From Gammaproteobacteria bacterium (GTDB taxonomy: Bacteria; Pseudomonadota; Gammaproteobacteria; Burkholderiales; Rhodocyclaceae), in assembly GCA_018828385.1 (NCBI GenBank), contig JAHJVE010000017.1, forward strand, positions 62,001-126,000: DNA of 64,000 nt, given 5' to 3'. Positions 37,776 through 46,211 of this stretch are shown here, piece after piece. Within the stretch, counting starts at the first letter, position 1. The number at the start of each line of letters is the position of its first letter. The translations under genes and the position numbers were made by a program. Below the pieces are notes generated by a model. It did no database searches, was not told the DNA's origin, and worked only from the letters and a program-made list of their open reading frames with translations.

Positions 37776-39512
37776 TCAGGCGACGGTGGCGTGGGCCTTT
37801 TCGTATTCCCCGAGCAGGCGCTGGTGCAGGTCGCAGCCGGTCAGGGCGAGGCCGGGCGATACCAGGCCGAAGAAGCGGAGGTCGCCGTCGAGCATGGAGA
37901 CGGCCTGGTCCAGCGTTTCCTCGCCGTAGAGGCTGAACAGCGCGGCTTCGTAGGCGGCCGGGTCTTCCATGTCGATGAGGGTCTGCAGGCAGGCGTATAT
38001 GCGGCGGCGGTCGGCGTCGAGTTGTTCGAACTGGCGCACCCATTCGAGCCCTTCTCGGATGGCGTCGGGGTCGCCACCGGCTAGCGCCAGCATGGTCTTC
38101 AGTTCGCCAACGCGCAGGTCGGCCCACAGCGAACCGGGATCGGCAGCGAGGCCGATGAGGGCGGCGACCGGGCGTTCGTCGGCGATGCTCAGTTCGTTGA
38201 GGGTGTCGAGCAGCTCGCAGCATTCGTCGTCGTTGAGTTCGGCCAGACGCAGGATGTCGGCGCGGACGACGTTGCCGTTGCTGTTGTTTTCCCATTCGAG
38301 GTCGTCGATCGGGTAGATCTCCGACATGCCGGGAACGAGGATGCGGCAGGCGTAAACGCCGAGGTGGTCGAAGTCGGCGACGTAGATGTCATGGCCGTCG
38401 GCGTGGATGCGTTCGGCCAGCCAGGCGTAGTCGTCGGTGGTCTTGCCGTTTTCCAGGTCGTTGAAGTTCCAGTCGACGAACTCGAAATCGGCTTCCTCGC
38501 CGAGGAATTCCCAGCTGACGATGCCGCTCGAATCGACGAAGTGGATTTCGATGTTCGGGGCGCTGGCGATTTCGTCGAGGTCGAATCCGGGGGGTGGGAA
38601 GCCGTCCAGCGCTTCGAGGGCGCGGCCCTGGAGCAGCTCGGTCAGGGCGCGTTCCAGCGCGATTTCAAAGCGCGGGTGGGCACCGAAGCTGGCGAAAACG
38701 CCTTGATCCTTGGGGTTGAGCATGGTCACGCACATCACCGGGTAGAGGCCACCGAGCGAGGCGTCCTTGACCAGGATGCCGAACCCGGCGTCGCGCAGGC
38801 CCTTGATGCCGGCGGCGATGGTCGGGTAGCGGCCGATCACCTCTTCCGGTACGTCGGGCAGGCAGAGGCCTTCGGCGATGACCTTGAACTTGACGTGGCG
38901 TTCGAGGATTTCCGACAGCGCCTGGGCGCGCGCTTCGGCCTGAGTGTTGCCGGCCGACATGCCGTTGCTGACGTAGAGGTTGCTGATGACATTGACCGGG
39001 AAGAAGACTTCGGCGCCGTCACGCTGGCGGATGTAGGGAATGGTGCAGATGCCGCGGTCTTCGTTGCCGGAATTCATGTCCACGAGCACTTCAGCCGTGA
39101 TGTTGCCTTCCGGGTTGTAGAAGGCTTGCAGTTCCGGCGTCAGCAATTCGGCCGGCCAGTCGGTGGTGTTGCCGGTCAGCGGGAACCAGCGTTCGCGCGG
39201 GTAGTGCGTGAAGGCGCGGTTGGCGATGGTTTCGCCGAGGTAATAGTGGTTCCAGAAATAGTTGCAGGACAGCCGCTCGAAATACTCGCCCAGCGCGCTG
39301 GCGTGGGCGGCCAGCCTGGTGGCGCCCTTGCCGTTGGTGAACATCAGGTGGCAGGCGCGGTTGCGAACGTGCACCGACCAGACGTTGTCTACCGGGTTGA
39401 GCCAGGAGCATTCCTCGATATCGAAGCCGCGGGCGGCCAGCTTGGCCTGCATGGAGGAAATGGAGTGTTCGAGCGAGGCATCCTTGCCCGGTATGAAGTG
39501 TTCTTGTTGCAT
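37776..39512 (-). CDS. ycaO: YcaO, ATP-dependent cyclodehydratase-family protein
   Basis: A close full-length homologue of E. coli YcaO (578 residues here). It starts EHFIPGKDASLEHSI and has SWLNPVDNVWSVHVR, FTNGKGATRLAAHASALGEY and NLYVSNGMSAGNTQAEARAQ. YcaO aids ribosomal protein S12 beta-methylthiolation by RimO in E. coli and uses ATP for backbone activation; here there is no RiPP precursor or partner nearby, so the housekeeping role is likely. Repeat copies flank the gene on both sides. Confidence 0.95.
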   Translation of the reverse strand: MQQEHFIPGKDASLEHSISSMQAKLAARGFDIEECSWLNPVDNVWSVHVRNRACHLMFTNGKGATRLAAHASALGEYFERLSCNYFWNHYYLGETIANRAFTHYPRERWFPLTGNTTDWPAELLTPELQAFYNPEGNITAEVLVDMNSGNEDRGICTIPYIRQRDGAEVFFPVNVISNLYVSNGMSAGNTQAEARAQALSEILERHVKFKVIAEGLCLPDVPEEVIGRYPTIAAGIKGLRDAGFGILVKDASLGGLYPVMCVTMLNPKDQGVFASFGAHPRFEIALERALTELLQGRALEALDGFPPPGFDLDEIASAPNIEIHFVDSSGIVSWEFLGEEADFEFVDWNFNDLENGKTTDDYAWLAERIHADGHDIYVADFDHLGVYACRILVPGMSEIYPIDDLEWENNSNGNVVRADILRLAELNDDECCELLDTLNELSIADERPVAALIGLAADPGSLWADLRVGELKTMLALAGGDPDAIREGLEWVRQFEQLDADRRRIYACLQTLIDMEDPAAYEAALFSLYGEETLDQAVSMLDGDLRFFGLVSPGLALTGCDLHQRLLGEYEKAHATVA

Positions 39513-39564
39513 CGGGCGTCCTGCCTAAAGTGTCAGGGGCGCAGTGTACGTCAGCGAGCATTCG

Positions 39565-39602
39565 TTGCTACGGTCAACCGGAAATTTTGGCCAAATTTGA
39601 AA
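39565..39602 (-). repeat. Dispersed repeat, full copy upstream of ycaO
   Basis: On the plus strand TTGCTACGGTCAACCGGAAA is followed by TTTTGGCCAAATTTGAAA. It is in the intergenic region between ycaO and a divergent small gene, in the promoter region rather than 3'. Confidence 0.93.
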
Positions 39603-39716
39603 CCGTGACGGCATCTGCATCGGCGGGATTTTTGAGAAAAAGTATGACGTTTGGAGGCTTGCGGATGCGCCGCGAGAAGGCCAGAATCGGTGCTCGAGCA
39701 TTCATTGGAGCCAGCC

Positions 39717-39956
39717 ATGAATAGAGATCGGAGAGGAACGCCGGAGCGGCGAGGGCGTGACACCGGCCCGCCCAGCGGTTGTTTCGAACGGCGCCGGGGT
39801 GTCGAAAGGCGGCTGCCGGCAGCGGTCGAGGCCATGCTGTCAGCCGAGGATTTTGCAAAATTTTTCGGTCCGGTCGGCGCCCGAAGTCCGGACACGAACC
39901 ATCAACTCGATCTGGCCGCCGACATCTTCGAGCGGGCCCGCGATCGCTATCGATAG
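39717..39956 (+). CDS. Small Arg-rich hypothetical protein
   Basis: A 79-residue protein starting MNRDRRGTPERRGRD, with GGAG six bases before the ATG. It is very basic in the first half (ERRRGVERRLP) and acidic/helical at the end (LDLAADIFERARDRY). No family is recognised. It is followed 41 bases later by the esterase gene on the same strand. Confidence 0.6.
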   Translation: MNRDRRGTPERRGRDTGPPSGCFERRRGVERRLPAAVEAMLSAEDFAKFFGPVGARSPDTNHQLDLAADIFERARDRYR

Positions 39957-39997
39957 TCCGGGGGCTTGGGCGGCCTGACCGAGACGAGGAGACACTC

Positions 39998-40678
39998 TTG
40001 AAAAACGATCTGCCGCCGCTCGAAGTCGAAACCGCCGCCCATCCCGAGTATGCGGTGATCTGGCTGCACGGTCTGGGCGCCGACGGTTCCGATTTCGTGC
40101 CGGTGGTGCCGGAGCTCGGGCTGGCCGAGACGCCGGCTGTCCGCTTCATCTTTCCGCACGCGCCGTACATGCCGGTGACCTGCAATGGCGGCTACGTCAT
40201 GCGCGCCTGGTACGACATCATTTCGCTCGACAGCACCAGCCGGCGCATCGACGAGGCGGGGATCATCGCTTCGCGCGAGGTTGTGCGGCAATTGATCGAA
40301 CGTGAAAGAAGCCGCGGAATTCCCGTTGACCGTATCTTTCTTGCCGGTTTTTCGCAGGGCGGGGCGGTCGCCTACACGACGGCGCTGACCCATCCGGAAA
40401 AGCTGGCCGGCGTCATTGCTCTGTCCACCTACATTCCCTCGCCTGCCTTGCTCACGGCAGATTCGGCCAGTGCCAACCGCGCCATCCCGATCTTCGCCGC
40501 GCACGGCACGGCCGACGACGTCGTCTCGCCGACGCTCGGTCTGGCCGCCAGGGATCTGCTGCTGGAACGCGGCTATGAGATCGAGTGGCACGAATACCCG
40601 ATGCCACATTCGGTCTGCCTCGAAGAGGTGTGGGCCATCGGCCGCTGGCTGGGCGCGCGGCTCGGCCGGCCCGGCTGA
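39998..40678 (+). CDS. Carboxylesterase/phospholipase (alpha/beta hydrolase)
   Basis: A 226-residue hydrolase of the carboxylesterase 2 / acyl-protein thioesterase family. It has WLHGLGADGSDFVPV (oxyanion region), the nucleophile motif FLAGFSQGGAVAY, the acid in AAHGTADDVVSP and the histidine in YPMPHSVC. The start is TTG 39998, chosen for AGGAG eight bases upstream; the longer frame overlaps the previous gene. Confidence 0.92.
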   Translation: MKNDLPPLEVETAAHPEYAVIWLHGLGADGSDFVPVVPELGLAETPAVRFIFPHAPYMPVTCNGGYVMRAWYDIISLDSTSRRIDEAGIIASREVVRQLIERERSRGIPVDRIFLAGFSQGGAVAYTTALTHPEKLAGVIALSTYIPSPALLTADSASANRAIPIFAAHGTADDVVSPTLGLAARDLLLERGYEIEWHEYPMPHSVCLEEVWAIGRWLGARLGRPG

Positions 40679-40693
40679 AGCCGGGCGCGTCCC

Positions 40694-40933
40694 TTATTTG
40701 GCCTTGGTGCGCCGGGGCTTCTCGGTGTCGGTGATCGAATGTCCTTCCTCGTGCGCCGACTGCAGCAACCAGATCAGATCGCTGCCCTGCACCGGCATCG
40801 GGATCATCTGGTTCCAGCTCCAGCGAAATACCGGGCCATAGGGCACGTAACGCGCCAGCACGTCACCTTGCTCGGTGACGCCAAAGAACGGCAGCGGCGA
40901 GGTGATGAGGCCCTTCAGTTGTTCGTTGGTCAT
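40694..40933 (-). CDS. Small hypothetical protein
   Basis: A 79-residue soluble protein (MTNEQLKGLITSPLPFFGVT) with a good AAGGAAG ribosome site and a basic C-terminus (TEKPRRTKAK). No family is recognised. It lies downstream of ccoG on the same strand, 53 bases from the ccoG stop. Confidence 0.65.
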   Translation of the reverse strand: MTNEQLKGLITSPLPFFGVTEQGDVLARYVPYGPVFRWSWNQMIPMPVQGSDLIWLLQSAHEEGHSITDTEKPRRTKAK

Positions 40934-40986
40934 GATGAGCTTCCTTTCGGGGAAACGATTTTTCTGCTGCGTGGCTCATTCTAAGC

Positions 40987-42390
40987 TCATGGCATCCAGA
41001 ATTTCGAACTCTCCGTCACGGCGACCGTCGGGTCGGCGACGTCGGCCACGTTGAAGGTGATCGGCGCCGCACCCGACGGCGTGGCGCCCGGCTCGGCGCT
41101 GACAATCGCCGTCTGGGTGCCGATCTCGCCGCCCGGAATGGTGATTTCGCTGGCGCTGGCCAGGCGCGCGCCAGCGAATCCGGCGATGCTGATCTGGAAT
41201 TTTCGTGTCTGGTCGCCGGTATTCATGATCTGCAGGCGATAGGAATTCTCGATCGAGCCATCGTCCGCTTCCCGCGACAGCACGTTGCGATCCTTGAGGA
41301 CATTGACCTTGAGCGGGATGCGCGTGGCCAGCGACCAGGCCATCGCGGTGGTCAGGGCGAGCAGAATCGCCGTGTAGATGATGACCCGCGGCCGGGCGGC
41401 GCGACGAATGATTTCGGTCGTCGTGAAGCGCATGGTCACGGCGTTTTCCGTCGAATAACGGATCAGGCCGCGCGGGTAATTCATTTTGTCCATCACCTGA
41501 TCGCAGGCGTCGATGCAGGCGGCGCAGCCGATGCACTCGTTCTGCAGGCCGTTGCGGATGTCGATGCCGGTCGGGCAGACCTGGACGCAGATGCCGCAAT
41601 CGACGCAGTCGCCAAGTCCCAGCGCCTTCGGATCGGCGCCCTTGGCGCGCGGGCCGCGGGCATCGCCGCGCTCGGTGTCGTAGGCGATGATCAGCGTGTC
41701 CGGGTCGAACATGACGAACTGGAAGCGGGCGTAGGGGCAGATTTGCCGGCACATCTGGTCGCGCAGGAAGCCGGCGTTGCCATAGGTGGCGAAGGCGTAG
41801 AAGACGACCCAGAAGGCCGACCAGGCGCCGGGCGACAGGGTGAGAATGTCATTGACCAGATCGCGGATCGGCATGAAATAGCCGACAAAGGTGATCCCGG
41901 TCCACAGCGAAAAAAGCAGCCAGGTCGCGTGCTTGGCGCTCTTGAGCGCCACTTTGCGGGCCGACCACGGCGCCGCATCGAGCTTGATGCGTTGCGGCCG
42001 TTCGCCCTCGATCATCTTCTCGAACCACAGGAAAATCTCGGTATAGACCGTCTGCGGGCAGGTGTAGCCACACCACAATCGGCCGGCCACCGCGGTAAAC
42101 AGGAAGAGCGTGAAGGCGGCCAGAATGAGCAGAAGAACGAGATATATCGTGTCCTGCGGCCAGAGCACGAGGTCGAAGAAATAGAATTTCCGGGTGTCGA
42201 TGTCGAACAGCACCGCCTGCCGACCATGCCAGGGCAGCCAGCACAGACCATAGAAAACAATCTGGGTCAGCCAGACGAAAGCCCAGCGCCAGCGGGTGAA
42301 CAGGCCGCTGATCGAACGGGGGTAAACCTTGGCGTCGGGATCGATAACGGGCTTGATGTTGATGATTTTTCGCGGGGACTGCTCGGTCAT
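40987..42390 (-). CDS. ccoG: Cytochrome c oxidase accessory protein CcoG (FixG/RdxA)
   Basis: A membrane iron-sulfur protein needed for cbb3-type oxidase assembly through copper handling. The 467-residue protein has about five membrane helices, two 4Fe-4S ferredoxin motifs (CVDCGICVQVCPTGIDI and CIGCAACIDACDQVM), an upstream CGYTCPQ and CRQICPY, and a periplasmic C-terminal Ig-like domain. ATG 42390 is the family start. No ccoNOQP genes are in the window. It is divergent from the NsrR-like gene. Confidence 0.94.
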   Translation of the reverse strand: MTEQSPRKIINIKPVIDPDAKVYPRSISGLFTRWRWAFVWLTQIVFYGLCWLPWHGRQAVLFDIDTRKFYFFDLVLWPQDTIYLVLLLILAAFTLFLFTAVAGRLWCGYTCPQTVYTEIFLWFEKMIEGERPQRIKLDAAPWSARKVALKSAKHATWLLFSLWTGITFVGYFMPIRDLVNDILTLSPGAWSAFWVVFYAFATYGNAGFLRDQMCRQICPYARFQFVMFDPDTLIIAYDTERGDARGPRAKGADPKALGLGDCVDCGICVQVCPTGIDIRNGLQNECIGCAACIDACDQVMDKMNYPRGLIRYSTENAVTMRFTTTEIIRRAARPRVIIYTAILLALTTAMAWSLATRIPLKVNVLKDRNVLSREADDGSIENSYRLQIMNTGDQTRKFQISIAGFAGARLASASEITIPGGEIGTQTAIVSAEPGATPSGAAPITFNVADVADPTVAVTESSKFWMP

Positions 42391-42439
42391 TGCTTTTCCG
42401 GAGATACCCATGCGAACGGATTGCGCCGCACGCAGGCAT

Positions 42440-42462
42440 AAGATATAAATGAAATGAATCTT
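42440..42462 (-). promoter_or_regulatory. Possible weak second Rrf2/NsrR-type site upstream of ccoG
   Basis: A 23-base element with AAGAT at one end and ATCTT at the other around an A-rich centre, 50 bases upstream of the ccoG start. Only the outer five bases are symmetric, so support is limited. Confidence 0.35.
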
Positions 42463-42486
42463 GATGCTACCAACCAAATCCCGCCT

Positions 42487-42509
42487 AAGCAATATTTTAA
42501 ATATATCTT
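42487..42509 (+). promoter_or_regulatory. NsrR-type operator upstream of the Rrf2 regulator
   Basis: A 23-base palindrome with ATATTT-T-AAATAT at its centre and AAG/CTT at the ends; 9 of 11 arm positions are symmetric. The pattern matches the NsrR consensus form (AAG..., ATTT-N-AAAT, ...CTT). It ends 10 bases before the ATG of the Rrf2 gene, which suggests autoregulation. Confidence 0.7.
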
Positions 42510-42519
42510 ATAGTCAGCC

Positions 42520-42984
42520 ATGCGCCTGAGCACCTTTTCCGACTACAGCCTGCGTGTCCTCATGTACCTCGGCGTGCAAGACGACCGGCTGGTCACCATC
42601 GCCGAGATCGCCTCTGTGCACGACATTTCAAAAAGTCACCTCATGAAAGTGGTGCACCAGCTCGGCCTCAACGGTCATATCGAGACCGTCCGTGGCAAGG
42701 GCGGCGGCATGCGGCTGGCCCGAGCGCCCCGCGAAATTGTCGTTGGCGATGTGATTCGCCAGTCGGAAAGCGATTTCGCGCTGGCCGAGTGCTTTGCTTC
42801 CGGCGCGACTTGCCGGATTCAGGGCGCCTGCGGTCTGCCCGCCATTCTCAATGAGGCCCTGAGTGCCATGTTCCTCGTGCTCGACGGCTACACGCTTGCC
42901 GACCTTTTGCAGCGGCCGCACGGACTGGTTCCGGCAGCCCCTTGCGCGCTCGTTGCCAGTCAGGCGGCTGGTGCCCATGACTGA
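42520..42984 (+). CDS. Rrf2-family regulator, NsrR-like
   Basis: A 154-residue winged-helix regulator (MRLSTFSDYSLRVLMYLG; IAEIASVHDISKSHLMKVVH; RGKGGGMRLAR). Three cysteines in CFASGATCRIQGAC match the cluster-ligand triplet of NsrR-type nitric-oxide sensors, though the first spacing is six residues rather than the usual five. It stands before a short gene and an HPP gene with overlapping junctions, and has a matching operator. Confidence 0.88.
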   Translation: MRLSTFSDYSLRVLMYLGVQDDRLVTIAEIASVHDISKSHLMKVVHQLGLNGHIETVRGKGGGMRLARAPREIVVGDVIRQSESDFALAECFASGATCRIQGACGLPAILNEALSAMFLVLDGYTLADLLQRPHGLVPAAPCALVASQAAGAHD

Positions 42985-43192
42985 ACCGACTCCCGGCAAG
43001 AGCGAACTCGAGCAGGCCCTCGAACTGGAACTTTCCGACGAGGACATTCTCGATGCCCTGAGCCATGTTTCGGGTTATCTCGACATCACTACCGAGGATT
43101 TTCGCACCGTCTACCATCTCGCCTGGCGCCATGCGTTGGCTCGCTTGCAGGCGCTGCAGGCGGCGGATAGCCAAGACGGTCAACGCGAATGA
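42977..43192 (+). CDS. Small hypothetical protein between NsrR-like regulator and HPP gene
   Basis: A 71-residue acidic helical protein (SELEQALELELSDEDILDAL; DITTEDFRTVYHLAW). Its ATG overlaps the regulator's stop and its stop overlaps the next ATG, so it is coupled on both sides. No family is recognised; its place in the operon suggests a role with the HPP protein or NO response. Confidence 0.75.
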   Translation: MTEPTPGKSELEQALELELSDEDILDALSHVSGYLDITTEDFRTVYHLAWRHALARLQALQAADSQDGQRE

Positions 43193-43749
43193 AGCTCGAA
43201 AATAGCTGGCGCGACTACTGGCGAAAGATGCGCGGAACGACGCGTGGCAGTCCGCCGCGGGTCAGCAACGAAGAGCTTTTCTGGTCGTGGATCGGGGCCT
43301 TTCTTGGCATCTCGGCCCTGGCGGCGGCCGGCCAACTGCTGTTCGCGGGCACCGACCTGGTCCTGTTGATCGGTTCCTTCGGCGCCTCGGCCGTGCTGGT
43401 TTACGGGGCGGTGCGCAGCCCGCTGGCCCAGCCGCGCAACCTGCTCGGCGGGCACATGCTGTCGGCCTTGATCGGCGTGATCTGCTGGAAGCTGTTTCAT
43501 CAGATGCCCTGGTTGGTGCCGGGGCTGGCCGTGGCGACGGCTATCGTTCTGATGCATGCGACCCGCACCCTGCATCCGCCGGGCGGCGCCACAGCGCTGA
43601 TTGCCGTGATCGGCTCGCCGGAAATCCATGACCTGGGCTTCTGGTACGTGCTCGTGCCGGCGACGCTCGGGCCGCTGATCCTGCTCGTCGTCGCCTTGCT
43701 GGTCAACAATCTGCCGCGTTCGCGGCGTTATCCGGAAATCTGGTTCTAA
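43189..43749 (+). CDS. HPP family membrane protein
   Basis: A 186-residue membrane protein with the HPP motif in TRTLHPPGGATALIAV and about four helices (IGAFLGISALAAAGQLLF; PATLGPLILLVVALLV). HPP proteins are linked to nitrite transport in chloroplasts and cyanobacteria, as I recall. Being under an NsrR-like regulator is consistent with nitrite/NO handling. The start overlaps the upstream stop (ATGA). Confidence 0.9.
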   Translation: MKLENSWRDYWRKMRGTTRGSPPRVSNEELFWSWIGAFLGISALAAAGQLLFAGTDLVLLIGSFGASAVLVYGAVRSPLAQPRNLLGGHMLSALIGVICWKLFHQMPWLVPGLAVATAIVLMHATRTLHPPGGATALIAVIGSPEIHDLGFWYVLVPATLGPLILLVVALLVNNLPRSRRYPEIWF

Positions 43750-43774
43750 AAAAATGGCCGGACAAGCCGGCCAT
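43748..43774 (-). terminator. Terminator of the triple-fusion gene
   Basis: On the minus strand ATGGCCGG/CCGGCCAT (8-bp stem, 5-base loop) is followed by seven T residues. It overlaps the end of the converging HPP gene. Confidence 0.88.
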
Positions 43775-43786
43775 CCGCGAAACCAA

Positions 43787-46105
43787 TCAGTGCCGGTCCT
43801 GGATTTCCTCGATATAGCCGAGCATCCCGGTCTGGATATTGCCCGCGTTGCCTTCGTCGGTATCGATGTGCATGGCCAGGCGGAAGGCCGGATTAACCCG
43901 GACGACGACGTCACCGAAGATCAACTGGCGTTCGCCTTCGATGCGGACGCGGACGACGTAGTTGTCGCGAACATGGAAGCGCATGGCATCTTCCGGCGTC
44001 ATGTGGATGTGGCGCTGGGCGCAGATGACGCCACGCTCGATCACTGCGGTACCGTGCGGGCCTTCGAGTGTCACGCCCGGCGTGCCGGCGAGGTCGCCGG
44101 ACTGGCGGATGGGCGGCTGGATGCCGAGCTTGAACTGCTCGGTCATGGCGATCTCGACCTGGGTTTCCTTGCGTGTCGGGCCGAGGACGCGAACCTTGGC
44201 GATGCGTCCCTTGGGGCCGACCAGATGGACTTGTTCCTCGCAGGCGAACTGGCCGGGTTGCGACAGTTCGTGCATCGGCGTCAGTTGGTGGCCGGGGCCG
44301 AACAGCTTTTCGACATCGGCCTGCGACAGGTGGGCATGGTGGGCCGATATTTCGACCGGAATCGGTGCTTCTTCCGGCTTGGCCGCGAGTAACAGTGCAT
44401 TGCGCTCGATCGAACGCAGGGTTTCCCAGGCGACCAGACGCTCGTCGTCATTGGCGACGACGAGGATGGTGACCGGTGAGTCATCGGCCGAGATGATGGC
44501 GAAATTGTCGACGCTGCCCAGATTGCGGTTCTTTTCCTCATCGAGCTTGATGCCCATGAATTCGAGGCCCTGGCAGGCCAGACTGCGCACCGTTGCGCTC
44601 GTTTCGCCGACATCGCCGGTGAAGGCCAGGACGTCGATGCCGCCCATCGCCGCGACGTAGGCGCCGATGTTCTTGCGTACCTGATAGCAGTAGGCCTTGT
44701 GGGCGAGCAGCGCGCGGTGGTGGCCGTCGGCGGCGGCGGCCTCGATCTCGTGGATGTCGCTCGAAATGCCGGAGATGCCCTTGAGGCCGCTTTCGCTGTT
44801 GATCAGCGTCGATAGCTGCTCGGGCGACATCTGGTGCTTTTCCATGAGGTGGATCATCACCGCCGGGTCGATGCTGCCCGAGCGGCTCGGCATGATCAGG
44901 CCGTCGCTCGGTGTCATGCCCATGGTCGTGTCGATCGAGCGGCCGTGGTCGATGGCGCACAGCGAGGCGCCGATGCCGAGGTGGCAAGAGACGATTTCGA
45001 GTTCGCCGAGCGGGCGTCTGAGGACTTCGGCCGACTTCAGCGAAACGTAGCGGTGCGAGGTGCCGTGGAAGCCGTAGCGACGGATGCCGTGCTGCTTGTA
45101 GAGGTCGTAGGGCAGGCCGTAGAGGTAGGCGTAGGGCGCCAGCGTCTGATGGAAGGCGGTGTCGAAAACGGCGACCTGCGGCACGTTCGGGAAGAGCTTC
45201 ATGGCAACGCGGATGCCGGCCACATTGACCGGGTTGTGCAGCGGTGCGAAGACGGCTAGTTCCTCGATGTCGGCGATCACGGCCGGGGTGATGACGACCG
45301 AACTCGAGAACTTGTTGCCGCCATGGACGACGCGATGGCCGATGGCGGTGACTTCTTCCGGGTGGAAGGTGAAGGCTTCGCCGAGCAGGGCGGTCGCGTC
45401 CCGGATCACCTTGAACAGGTCGGAAAGCTTGAACGGGGCGTGGTCGATGGACCTTTGCTGGGTGCCGACCTTGACGCTGATCCGGGTGACCTGCTGGTCG
45501 GCGTGGTCGATGATGCCGTGCACATCGGCGCCGCTCTCTTCGGTGTTGTAGATGCCGAAATGAATCTGGCTGATGCCGACGTTGAGGACGACGACCTTGC
45601 CCGGCTCGTTGGTCTGCAGAGACAGCGCATACGGATCGCGCGAGCGGACGATGGCATTGGCCTGGGCGGTGACCAGATCGACCGACATGGCGCGGGTGCG
45701 CTCGGCGAGCAGGCGGGAGAGGTAGCCGACGGCCTTGGGGTTGCTCAGGATGTGCGTGTTGAAGACGTCCTGCGGAATCATCAGCACGAAACAGCGGTTG
45801 CCGGCGATGACGTCGGCGACGATGCGGTCGCCGGTGAGCAGCGACATGACGCCGAAGACGTCACCGACGCCAAGCTGGGTGATGACGGCACGGGTGCCGG
45901 TGTTGTCGGTCATCGAGATCTCGGCGTGGCCGCTGATCATGACGCCGATGAAACGGCCTTCGTCGCCGGTTTCGAGGATGGCCTCGTTGCCTTCGTAGGT
46001 GGCTAGGCGGGATTTGATGACGATTTCCTCGACCTTGTCGGCCGGGAAATTTTCAAACAGGCGGACCTGTTCGAGGAAGAAGCGTTTCAGGTCGATTTCA
46101 CTCAT
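43787..46105 (-). CDS. Triple fusion: cNMP-binding-like domain, acetate-kinase-like domain, PduL phosphotransacylase
   Basis: The 772-residue protein holds (1) a CAP_ED/cyclic-nucleotide-binding-like domain, about 15-140; (2) an acetate/propionate kinase domain, about 168-570; (3) a PduL-type phosphate acyltransferase, about 582-765. The kinase keeps GHRVVHGG, VFDTAFHQT, FHGTSHRY, SRSGSIDP and the Glu of GDVGET, but the usual NxGSSSxK loop reads NVGISQIH, HLGNGAS reads HLGIGAS and GIGEN reads DVGET. PduL keeps HHAHLS, QPGQF, ARHIHM-like QRHIHMTPED and MHIDTDEGNA. It could convert acyl-CoA to acyl-phosphate to acid plus ATP in one chain. The cNMP domain has FGV where the ribose-binding FGE is expected, so the ligand is uncertain. 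Confidence 0.9.
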   Translation of the reverse strand: MSEIDLKRFFLEQVRLFENFPADKVEEIVIKSRLATYEGNEAILETGDEGRFIGVMISGHAEISMTDNTGTRAVITQLGVGDVFGVMSLLTGDRIVADVIAGNRCFVLMIPQDVFNTHILSNPKAVGYLSRLLAERTRAMSVDLVTAQANAIVRSRDPYALSLQTNEPGKVVVLNVGISQIHFGIYNTEESGADVHGIIDHADQQVTRISVKVGTQQRSIDHAPFKLSDLFKVIRDATALLGEAFTFHPEEVTAIGHRVVHGGNKFSSSVVITPAVIADIEELAVFAPLHNPVNVAGIRVAMKLFPNVPQVAVFDTAFHQTLAPYAYLYGLPYDLYKQHGIRRYGFHGTSHRYVSLKSAEVLRRPLGELEIVSCHLGIGASLCAIDHGRSIDTTMGMTPSDGLIMPSRSGSIDPAVMIHLMEKHQMSPEQLSTLINSESGLKGISGISSDIHEIEAAAADGHHRALLAHKAYCYQVRKNIGAYVAAMGGIDVLAFTGDVGETSATVRSLACQGLEFMGIKLDEEKNRNLGSVDNFAIISADDSPVTILVVANDDERLVAWETLRSIERNALLLAAKPEEAPIPVEISAHHAHLSQADVEKLFGPGHQLTPMHELSQPGQFACEEQVHLVGPKGRIAKVRVLGPTRKETQVEIAMTEQFKLGIQPPIRQSGDLAGTPGVTLEGPHGTAVIERGVICAQRHIHMTPEDAMRFHVRDNYVVRVRIEGERQLIFGDVVVRVNPAFRLAMHIDTDEGNAGNIQTGMLGYIEEIQDRH

Positions 46106-46211
46106 GCTGTTTCTCGCTTTGATCGCGTTATTTTATGCGCCAAAGACTACCATTTTGTTGCGCTGCAGCACAGTGTGGGTTTTACGGAATGTGAGTGAGT
46201 CAGCCTCGATT

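Noticed and set aside
40318..40333. CCCGTTGACCGTATC in the esterase gene as another repeat copy
   Set aside because: It matches only part of the core, lacks AGCAAT and T-tracts, and encodes the conserved IPVDRIFLAG region, so it is likely chance.
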